Made by a program: the position numbers and the translations under genes
Notes under the pieces: model-generated
What the model was told of the DNA's origin: nothing
The model's database searches: none
The model's input: only the letters and a program-made list of their open reading frames with translations
DNA from: Streptomyces platensis
GTDB lineage: Bacteria > Actinomycetota > Actinomycetes > Streptomycetales > Streptomycetaceae
Direction of reading: 5' to 3'
Length of the DNA: 64,000 nucleotides
Assembly (NCBI RefSeq): GCF_008704855.1
Contig: NZ_CP023691.1
Coordinates: 1,302,001 to 1,366,000, forward strand
Shown here: positions 31,907-38,720 of the stretch, one piece after another
How positions within the stretch are numbered: position 1 is the stretch's first letter
Layout: each line of letters begins with the position of its first letter

Positions 31907-34042
31907 ATGACCGGCGGGAACGGGCCCGGCCCGGCGGCCGACCCGGTGGGCCGGGCGCTGCTGCGTGCGATGGCGGAGACCGGGGCGTCCGTCGGCGGGG
32001 TCTATGTGCTGGCGGCCGACGCGCCGGTCCTCCAGCTGACCGTCATGAGCGGAGTGCCGGCGCCCTTCCTGGCCCCGTGGGACCGGGTGGCGCTGGCGGC
32101 CCCCATCCCGGTCGCCGTCGCCACCCGCGAACAGCGTCTGGTGTGGGCGGGCGGCCAGCAGCAGATGGCCCGCGACTTCCCGCGGACGGCGGTGGCGGCG
32201 CCCTATGACTTCTCGCTGGCGGCGGCCCCGGTCAGCAGCCCGGCCGGCAGCCTGGGCGCCTTGCTGCTGCTGTGGCCCGCCGGCCACGCGTCCCAGCTGT
32301 CGGCGGCGGAACGCGACGCGGTGACGGCCGCGTGCCGGCGCCTGGCGGCGCCGCTGGCGCGGCACCCCCGGCCCGACGGCGCCGGTCCGTCCGACGCGCC
32401 GCGAGTCCTCGCGCCGCCGCCGAAGCGGGCCGTGAGCCCGGACGAGGCGCTGGCGGCGGCCGACTACCTGGAGCGGCTGCCCGGCGGCTGCTGCGCCCTC
32501 GACCTGGAGGGACGTATCACCCTGGTCACGCAGGGCGCGGCGGAGCTGCTCGGCGAGAAGGGCAGCCGGCTGATCGGCGCGCGCCCCTGGGAGGCTCTGC
32601 CGTGGCTGCGCGACCCGGTCTTCGAGGACCGCTACCGCGCCGCGGTGCTCAGCCGCCGGCCGACCTCGTTCACCGCCAGCCGGCCGCCGCACCACTGGCT
32701 CACCTTCCGGCTCTTCCCGGACAGCAGAGGTCTGAGCGTGCGGATCAGCCCGTCGGACAAGGACTACGGCCCGGTGGCGCCCGCACCCGCGCAAGGGGAG
32801 GTCCTGCCGGTACGGGCCGGGCAGATCTATCACGTGCTGCATCTCGCGGCGGCTCTCACGGAGGCCGTGGGGACGCAGGATGTGGCGGATCTCGTCGCCG
32901 ACCAGATCGTGCCGGCGTTCGGCGCCCAAGGCATGCTCATGTACGTGGCGGAGGCGGGCCGGCTGCGGACCATCGGGCATCGCGGCTACTCCGCCGAGGC
33001 GGTCGCCGCCTTCGAAGGAGTCGCTCTCGGCGCCGCCAACAGCCCCGCCGTCCACGCCCTCGCCACCGGGGAGCCCAGCTTCTTCTCGTCCCCCGAGGAG
33101 ATCGAACGCGACTACCCGGGACTGCCTCGGCTGACCGGCAAGGCGGCGCGGGCCGTGCTGCCGCTGATCGTGTCCGGCCGCCCGGTCGGCTGCTGCATCC
33201 TCGCGTACACCCGGGCCCGCACCTTCAGCCTGGAGGAACGCCAGGTCCTGACCTCACTGGCGGGGCTGATCGCCCAGGCGCTGGACCGGGCCCGCCTGTA
33301 CGACACCAAGCAGCAGCTTGCGCACGATCTCCAGGCCGGCCTGCTGCCGCATGTGCTGCCCCCGGTGCCGGGATTCGCCGTCGCCGCCCGTTACCTGCCG
33401 TCGACCCGCGGTATGGACATCGGCGGCGACTTCTACGATCTGATCCGCCTCAACGAGCACAGCGTCGCCGCCGTCATCGGTGACGTCCAGGGCCACAACG
33501 CGGCGGCGGCCGCCCTCATGGGGCAGGTCCGCACCGCCGTCCGCGCCTACGCCACCGCCGGGGCGGCGCCGGACGAGGTGCTGGCCCGGACGAACCGGCT
33601 GCTGACGGATCTGGACCCGGGTCTGTTCACCAGCTGTCTGTACGTCCATATCGACCTGCGCACCCGCCGGGCGCGCCTGGCCGGCGCCGGCCATCCGCCG
33701 CCGCTGCTGCGCCACCCGGACCGGCACACCACGGTGCTGCATGTGCCCCCGGGGCTGCTGCTGGGCATCGAGCCCGGGGCCCGGTACTCCGCCACGGAGA
33801 TCACCCTGCCGCCGAAATCCGTCCTGGCGCTCTACACCGACGGCCTGATCGAAACGCCGGGGACCGATCCGGATCTCTCCGTCGCCGACCTCGCCGGACG
33901 CCTCAACGACGCCCCGCCACTGGGCCCGGACCGGCTCGCCGACTCCCTCCTGGAGAACCGGCACGGCGACGCGGACCGGCAGGACGACGTGGCCCTGATG
34001 CTGCTGGCGGCGCTGCCGTCCGGCCCGGTCACACTCGATTGA
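31907..34042 (+). CDS. PAS/GAF-domain PP2C-type (SpoIIE) serine phosphatase
   Basis: This 711-residue cytoplasmic signalling protein has four parts. An N-terminal sensor-like region (about 1-145) has GAF character. A PAS domain lies near 175-290 (GGCCALDLEGRITLVTQGAA). A GAF domain lies near 310-465 (HLAAALTEAVGTQDVADLVA; RAVLPLIVSGRPVGCCILAY). The C-terminal SpoIIE/PP2C domain covers about 480-705, with RGMDIGGDFYDLIRLNEHSV carrying the first metal-binding Asp, VIGDVQGHNAAAAALMGQ, AGAGHPPPLL and DRQDDVALM. Such proteins dephosphorylate anti-anti-sigma (STAS) proteins in partner switching. It lacks a kinase domain. ATG 31907 is the first ATG of the conserved part; GTG 31892 is possible. Confidence 0.88.
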   Translation: MTGGNGPGPAADPVGRALLRAMAETGASVGGVYVLAADAPVLQLTVMSGVPAPFLAPWDRVALAAPIPVAVATREQRLVWAGGQQQMARDFPRTAVAAPYDFSLAAAPVSSPAGSLGALLLLWPAGHASQLSAAERDAVTAACRRLAAPLARHPRPDGAGPSDAPRVLAPPPKRAVSPDEALAAADYLERLPGGCCALDLEGRITLVTQGAAELLGEKGSRLIGARPWEALPWLRDPVFEDRYRAAVLSRRPTSFTASRPPHHWLTFRLFPDSRGLSVRISPSDKDYGPVAPAPAQGEVLPVRAGQIYHVLHLAAALTEAVGTQDVADLVADQIVPAFGAQGMLMYVAEAGRLRTIGHRGYSAEAVAAFEGVALGAANSPAVHALATGEPSFFSSPEEIERDYPGLPRLTGKAARAVLPLIVSGRPVGCCILAYTRARTFSLEERQVLTSLAGLIAQALDRARLYDTKQQLAHDLQAGLLPHVLPPVPGFAVAARYLPSTRGMDIGGDFYDLIRLNEHSVAAVIGDVQGHNAAAAALMGQVRTAVRAYATAGAAPDEVLARTNRLLTDLDPGLFTSCLYVHIDLRTRRARLAGAGHPPPLLRHPDRHTTVLHVPPGLLLGIEPGARYSATEITLPPKSVLALYTDGLIETPGTDPDLSVADLAGRLNDAPPLGPDRLADSLLENRHGDADRQDDVALMLLAALPSGPVTLD

Positions 34043-34111
34043 GACCTGGGGCCCGGGAGGACACGATCACTGAAGTGGGCGACAGAAGAAGGAGTTTGAC
34101 GCCCCATCACG

Positions 34112-35740
34112 TCAGTTTCCCGATGCGTGCAGTGAACCGGCGCCCCGGTGGAGTGCCCGCTGTGCCCGGCTGAGGACGCGGTTCGGGGCGCGGGTGCGCA
34201 GCGCCGCGCGGGCCGCGTTGGCGCCGGGGGCGCCGTGCACCCCGCCGCCCGGGTGGGCACCGGCGGAGGCCAGGTAGAGGCCCGTCACGGGGGTTTCCGG
34301 GCGGGCGAGGCCCGGCAGCGGACGGAACACCAGCTGCTGGTGGAGGGCGGCCGTACCGCCGTTGAGGGCGCCCCCGTGCAGATTGGCGTCCAGCGCCTCC
34401 AGCGTGGGCGGGGCGAGAATACGGCGCGCCTTGATCCGGGACCGGAAGCCCGGCGCGAAGCGCTCGACCTGCTCCTCCAGCCGGTCCGCCATCGCTTCCT
34501 GGTCCCCCGGGCCCCAGGCGCCGCCGATCCCGCCCTCCCCCGCGTCCCCCCGGATCCGGTGGGGTACGTGGGTGTAGGCCCAGGCCGACTCGGTGCCCGG
34601 CGGGGAGCGGGTGGCGTCCGCGGTGGTCATCTGGCCGAACAGCGCGAACGGCCGGTCGGGCACCTGGCCCGCGGCGATCTGGGCGGTGAAGCGGGTGAGT
34701 TCGTCCATACCGTCCGCCAGATGCACGGTGCCCGCGGTGGCGGCGGCCTCCGCGGTCCACGGCACCGGGCCGCCGAGCGCCCAGTCCACCTTGAAGGTGG
34801 CGAAGTCCCATTGGAAGCGCCGCAGATCCGCCGTCAGCCGGCCGGGAAGATGCCGGGAGTCGACCAGCCGGCCGTACAGGGCGGGCACCGACACATCCGC
34901 CAGCACGGCGCGGCGGCCCGGCACGATCTCACCGATCGCGGTACGCACCGCCACCGCGCGCCCGGAGCGTACGACGATCTCGTCGACCCGCTCCCCGCAG
35001 CGCAGCACCCCGCCCCGGCGGTGCAGCCGCCGCACCAGGGCCGAGGTGAGCGACTGGGCACCGCCGGCCGGCACCGGAAAGCCGTAGTGCTGGCCGAGCA
35101 TCGACATCAGCCATCCGAAGCCGCCACTGCCGGTGGCCTCGGGGGTGAGGTCGGCGTGCAGGGCGTTGCCCGCCAGCAGCAGCCGGCCCGCCTCGCCGCG
35201 GAACTCCTCCTCGCCCAGGCGCCGTACGGGCAGCAGCATCATCCGCGCCAGCCGCAGACCCCCGGCACCGCGGAGCCGGGCGGCGAGCCGGGCCATGGCA
35301 CGCAGCGGCGGGAAAGGGGTGAACAGCGCGTCCAGGAGGTCGCCGCCGACCCGGTCCCAGACGTCGCACAGTTCCTGCCAGGCCGCGCCGTCGCCGGGGC
35401 CGAAGGTCTCCAGCCCCGCCACCGTGCCGGCCGTGGCGCGGCCCAGCAGCGCACAGCGGCCGTCGGTCAGCGGATGGGCCAGCACCTGAGGGGCATGGCT
35501 CCAGATAAGCCCCTCTTCGTACAGGTTCAGGGCGGCGAGGACCGGGGAGGCTACGGCGAGCGGGTAGAACGAACTGCACAGGTCGTTGACGAAGTCGGGG
35601 TGCACCGCACGGTCGCTGCGGACCGCGCCGCCCGGCTCCTCCTGCTCCTCCAGCACCTCCACCGACCACCCGGCGTCGGCCAGCAGGTTCGCCGCGACGA
35701 GTCCGTTGGGTCCGGCACCGATCACCACCGCGTCCGGCAT
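34112..35740 (-). CDS. CrtI/phytoene dehydrogenase-like FAD oxidoreductase
   Basis: This 542-residue protein of the amine oxidase/phytoene desaturase fold begins with the FAD dinucleotide motif VVIGAGPNGLVAANLLADAG and EVLEEQEEPGGAVRS. LCSSFYPLAVASPVLAALNL follows, then PVPAGGAQSLTSALVRRLHR mid-protein (family substrate/FAD region). It ends with GLYLASAGAHPGGGVHGAPG and ANAARAAL, where the terminal FAD-contact motif S-x-G-x-H-P-G-G-G-V is clear. No carotenoid genes are near, so the substrate is not known; the family includes many non-carotenoid dehydrogenases. The SRPBCC gene 74 bases upstream is in the same direction and likely co-transcribed. Confidence 0.88.
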   Translation of the reverse strand: MPDAVVIGAGPNGLVAANLLADAGWSVEVLEEQEEPGGAVRSDRAVHPDFVNDLCSSFYPLAVASPVLAALNLYEEGLIWSHAPQVLAHPLTDGRCALLGRATAGTVAGLETFGPGDGAAWQELCDVWDRVGGDLLDALFTPFPPLRAMARLAARLRGAGGLRLARMMLLPVRRLGEEEFRGEAGRLLLAGNALHADLTPEATGSGGFGWLMSMLGQHYGFPVPAGGAQSLTSALVRRLHRRGGVLRCGERVDEIVVRSGRAVAVRTAIGEIVPGRRAVLADVSVPALYGRLVDSRHLPGRLTADLRRFQWDFATFKVDWALGGPVPWTAEAAATAGTVHLADGMDELTRFTAQIAAGQVPDRPFALFGQMTTADATRSPPGTESAWAYTHVPHRIRGDAGEGGIGGAWGPGDQEAMADRLEEQVERFAPGFRSRIKARRILAPPTLEALDANLHGGALNGGTAALHQQLVFRPLPGLARPETPVTGLYLASAGAHPGGGVHGAPGANAARAALRTRAPNRVLSRAQRALHRGAGSLHASGN

Positions 35741-35813
35741 CGCTGCCTCCTGTTCACCCGCCCCGCCGTTGCACCGGGCCCGGCCACCGGTGCGTCACCG
35801 GACGGAACGGCGG

Positions 35814-36269
35814 TCAGGCTCCGGTGGACGCCCGGGCCGGGGCCTCTTCGGCCACCGCGGCGAGCCTGCTGAGCATGCTGCGGTGACGCAGCTGAAGCAG
35901 GGCGTCCAGCGCCGCGTTGTGCAGCCGTCCGCCCGGTCCGGCCAGCGGGTGTTCGTCGACGATGACCAGGGAATCGGCGCCCCAGGGACGCACCTCGAGG
36001 GAGATCCGGGCGGTGCCCAGCCGGCCGCTGTCCACCTCGAGTTCGAGGGTGCGCGGCGGATCGCTGTGGCGGACGACGGTGTGCCCGGTGGCCTCCCAGG
36101 GCCCCAGGCGCACGGTGTATTCGAGGGTGGCGCCGACCTCCGGCCAGTCGCCGTCCTTCGGCCGCGAACGCGCGGTGCCGACCACCCAGTCCTGGTAGCG
36201 GGAGCGGTCGGCGAGCACCGCCCACAGCTCCTCGGGCGACCGCCTGATCAGCTGGTGTCGTACGGCCAC
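35814..36269 (-). CDS. SRPBCC (START-like) family protein
   Basis: This 151-residue single-domain protein begins MAVRHQLIRRSPEELWAVLA and continues SRYQDWVVGTARSRPKDGDW, TARISLEVRPWGADSLVIVD and GPGGRLHNAALDALLQLRHR. The helix-grip fold with a hydrophobic cavity is expected; it could bind the substrate or product of the adjacent CrtI-like oxidoreductase. It belongs to the polyketide cyclase/dehydrase group rather than to the longer SRPBCC protein at 23498. No signal peptide is present. Confidence 0.85.
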   Translation of the reverse strand: MAVRHQLIRRSPEELWAVLADRSRYQDWVVGTARSRPKDGDWPEVGATLEYTVRLGPWEATGHTVVRHSDPPRTLELEVDSGRLGTARISLEVRPWGADSLVIVDEHPLAGPGGRLHNAALDALLQLRHRSMLSRLAAVAEEAPARASTGA

Positions 36270-36437
36270 GAGCCTTCCACCGCCTCACCGCACTCAGTCG
36301 CCGGCTTCCTCACCCAGCGTAGAGCGCGCGCCCTGGCCCGGCCTCCCGAGCGGCACGTCCGTACGCGCCCGGCAGCCGCAGCCCGCCGGGCCGGCCGGTG
36401 CGGCGGGCCGCTACGGCCGGCCTCCGCCGACGAGCGG

Positions 36438-36452
36438 TTGCCCCGGGGGCAA
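36438..36452. promoter_or_regulatory. TTGCCCC/GGGGCAA palindrome upstream of the DUF6131 gene
   Basis: TTGCCCC and GGGGCAA flank a single central G, 50 bases before the GTG start at 36502. It is a plausible operator or part of a promoter (GGTTGCC and CGGGAT lie 13 bases apart, a weak SigB-like pair). The evidence is the symmetry only. Confidence 0.35.
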
Positions 36453-36501
36453 TACGGGATCAAAGTAATGAATACACACGCATGCCAGATCGGAGTGCAT
36501 C

Positions 36502-36657
36502 GTGATCGTTCTCGGAATCATCCTGCTTGTCGTCGGGTTCCTGACCGGCATCGGCATTCTGTGGACCATCGGCATCATTCTCGCCGTCATCGGCGCGATC
36601 CTTTGGGTCCTCGGTGCCATGGGGCACGCGGTCGCCGGCCGCAAGCACTACTGGTAG
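36502..36657 (+). CDS. Small membrane protein, DUF6131 family
   Basis: This 51-residue protein has two membrane helices (MIVLGIILLVVGFLTGIGIL and WTIGIILAVIGAILWVLGAM) and a C-terminal GRKHYW. The closing G-R-x-H-Y-W and I-L-W-T-I-G are typical of DUF6131, a small actinobacterial family of unknown role. GTG 36502 follows CGGAG. A strong terminator stands 12 bases after the stop, confirming a separate transcript. Confidence 0.82.
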   Translation: MIVLGIILLVVGFLTGIGILWTIGIILAVIGAILWVLGAMGHAVAGRKHYW

Positions 36658-36668
36658 CCGGACGGGCC

Positions 36669-36720
36669 CCCAGGCCGGTGCGGTGGCGGAACATTCCTTC
36701 CGCCACCGCACCGGCCTGGG
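36669..36720. terminator. Strong bidirectional terminator, perfect 23-bp stem
   Basis: Arms at 36669-36691 and 36698-36720 are exact complements (each contains CCGGTGCGGTGG or its complement) around a 6-base CATTCC loop. It lies between the stop codons of the convergent DUF6131 and alcohol dehydrogenase genes and would end both transcripts. Confidence 0.92.
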
Positions 36721-36722
36721 TA

Positions 36723-37907
36723 TCAGGGCGTGAGGACGGTCTTCACCATGCCGTCTTCCTTCGCCTGGAAGGTCCGGTAGGCCTGCGGCCCGTCTTCGAG
36801 CGGCAGGGTGTGGGTGGCGAACCCGTCCACGCCGAGCACATCCGCGTCGTTGAGGAGCGGCATGATGTCGTCCACCCACCGCCGGACGTTGGCCTGCCCC
36901 ATCCGCAGCTGGATCTGCTTGTCGAACAGGGTCAGCATCGGCACCGGGTCGACACTTCCTCCGTACACACCGATGAGCGAGATCGTGCCGCCGCGGCGGA
37001 CCACGTCGACGGCGGTGTTGAACGCCGTCATGCTGTCCACCCCCGCACGGCCCATCAGCTTCTCCCCCACGGCGTCGGGCAGCAGACCGGCGAGATTCTG
37101 GGCGGCCCGCACCAGCGGAGCCCCATGGGCCTCCATGCCGACCGCCTCGATGACGGCGTCGGTGCCCCGTCCTCCGGTGAGCGCGCGGATCTCCTCCCCC
37201 AGGTTCTTCCCGTACTCGTTCAGATCGAGGGCGTGCACCCCGCGCTCGCGGGCGCGGGCGAGGCGTTCGGGGACGAGGTCGACGCCGATGACCTTGCCCG
37301 CGCCCTTGTGCAGCGCGATCCGGGCGGCCATGTCACCGATCGGACCGAGCCCGAGCACGGTGACCGTGCCGCCGGGAGGGACATCGGCATAGACGACCGA
37401 CTGCCAGGCGGTGGGCAGCACATCGGAGAGATAGACGAACCGCTGGTCCGGCGGGCCGTGCGGCACCTTCACGGGCAGCGTGTTGCCGAACGGGACCCGC
37501 AACAACTCCGCCTGCCCGCCCGGCACTTGACCGTAGAGCTTGGAGAACCCGAAGAGGGCGGCACCCGTCCCCCGGTCCTTGACCTGTGTGGTCTCGCACT
37601 GCGAATGGAGCCCCTGTCCGCACATCCAGCAGGTGCCACAGGAGACATTGAACGGCACCACCACCCGGTCACCGACGGACACCTCCGTGACCTCGGGCCC
37701 GACCTCCTCGACGATGCCCATCGGCTCGTGGCCGAGGATGTCACCGGGGTCGAGATAGGGGCCGAGAACCTCGTACAGATGCAGGTCGGAGCCGCAGATA
37801 CCGGTGGAGGTGATGCGGACGATGATGTCGGTCGGTTCCTTGATGGTGGGGTCGGGGACCGTGTCCACGCGGACGTCGCGCTTGCCGTGCCACGTCAGGG
37901 CTCTCAT
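36723..37907 (-). CDS. Zinc-dependent alcohol dehydrogenase (glutathione-independent formaldehyde dehydrogenase-like)
   Basis: This 394-residue medium-chain dehydrogenase has the catalytic zinc ligands Cys in STGICGSDLHLYE near residue 38 and His in ILGHEPMGIVEEV near 60. The structural-zinc cysteines are in NVSCGTCWMCGQGLHSQCET near 89-106. The NAD-binding motif is VTVLGLGPIGDMAARIALHK near 185. FGFSKLYGQVPGGQAELLRV and MGQANVRRWVDDIMPLLNDA mark the formaldehyde dehydrogenase-like subgroup, whose real substrates vary. ATG 37907 follows GAGGAG. It probably oxidises a small aldehyde or alcohol. Confidence 0.88.
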   Translation of the reverse strand: MRALTWHGKRDVRVDTVPDPTIKEPTDIIVRITSTGICGSDLHLYEVLGPYLDPGDILGHEPMGIVEEVGPEVTEVSVGDRVVVPFNVSCGTCWMCGQGLHSQCETTQVKDRGTGAALFGFSKLYGQVPGGQAELLRVPFGNTLPVKVPHGPPDQRFVYLSDVLPTAWQSVVYADVPPGGTVTVLGLGPIGDMAARIALHKGAGKVIGVDLVPERLARARERGVHALDLNEYGKNLGEEIRALTGGRGTDAVIEAVGMEAHGAPLVRAAQNLAGLLPDAVGEKLMGRAGVDSMTAFNTAVDVVRRGGTISLIGVYGGSVDPVPMLTLFDKQIQLRMGQANVRRWVDDIMPLLNDADVLGVDGFATHTLPLEDGPQAYRTFQAKEDGMVKTVLTP

Positions 37908-38003
37908 CTTCGCTCCTCACAGCGACGGGGCGGACTCACCACGGAATCCGCCCCGCCGCGCGTCGGGCAGCCGTGACCTCGGGGGTGCCGGGCCGCCGGG
38001 ACC

Positions 38004-38369
38004 TCAGGGTTCCTGCGGGTCGACTCCGGTGTGCGCGTCCGCGTCGCGGCCGCCGCTGGGCCGGCGCGAGGGGCCCTTGCGCCCCATGTCCCGCATGCCC
38101 TTCTCCTCGGTTTCGGCAGCACGCCGCTCACCGGAGCGCGTCTCGCTCTTGACCTCGCTCGCCGGAGGGACCTTCTCCTGTCCGCCGGACTCCTTGCTGC
38201 GGTCCTTCTCGGGCGCGTACTCCTCCGGGCGGAACGACCGGCCGGCGCTCTCGTTCTTCTGCTGCTCGGTCTGGTCGACGTCGGGCGACCAGCCGTGCTG
38301 CTCGGTTCCCTTGTGCATGCTGTGGCCCTCGCCCATCTTCGGGTGCGAGGACTTGCGGTGTCTGGTCAC
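38004..38369 (-). CDS. Hydrophilic disordered protein of unknown function
   Basis: This 121-residue protein is rich in Lys, Glu, Arg, Ser and Gln (DQTEQQKNESAGRSFRPEEY, EKDRSKESGGQEKVPPASEV). It has no hydrophobic segment, so it should be unfolded in solution like many desiccation/stress proteins. GTG 38369 has GGGAG nine bases upstream. I recognise no domain. It has its own gap on both sides and may be co-transcribed with the downstream alcohol dehydrogenase, 97 bases away on the same strand. Confidence 0.65.
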   Translation of the reverse strand: MTRHRKSSHPKMGEGHSMHKGTEQHGWSPDVDQTEQQKNESAGRSFRPEEYAPEKDRSKESGGQEKVPPASEVKSETRSGERRAAETEEKGMRDMGRKGPSRRPSGGRDADAHTGVDPQEP

Positions 38370-38720
38370 TGCTGCTCCCTACGTTGCGCGTCGCCGACGG
38401 CGCCACCGGACCGCGCCGTGCCTGCGGAGCGGCGCACCGTCCTCGCCATGCGCACGGCCTCTGGACACGATGCCCATGCCGGGCCGGCTCCTACGTCGCC
38501 TGCGTCGGAGACTCCCGTACCTCCAGGCTGAGGGCCAGCGGGATCATCCGCATCTCCGCCCTGCTGGGGCGGTCATCCGCGGGCCCGGGGCAGTGACCTC
38601 AGGGGCCTCAGGGAATGACGGCACGGGCACGCGACGCTGCGGGTGCCCCGTCCGCTTCCGCTCACACCTGGGCTCGGCGCCGGCCCGGAGTCCGGGCCGG
38701 CGCCTCCCGCCGTCAGCCGG
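38370..38720. other. 351-base intergenic region with no recognised gene apart from a terminator
   Basis: The region separates the disordered protein gene from the end of the GT2-TagF gene. Its only clear element is the terminator hairpin at 38676-38704. Short open frames here lack ribosome sites, so I would not annotate a gene. A promoter for the 38369 gene must lie at the left side. Confidence 0.5.
38676..38704 (-). terminator. Terminator of the GT2-TagF gene
   Basis: GGCGCCGGCCCGGA (38676-38689) and its exact complement (38691-38704) are separated by one base, giving a tall hairpin with a small loop. It lies 16 bases past the minus-strand stop at 38721. Confidence 0.75.

Noticed and set aside
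38384..38596. A 70-codon plus-strand frame in the gap after the disordered protein gene
   Set aside because: No ribosome site, Arg/Ser/Cys-rich composition and no similarity; treated as non-coding.
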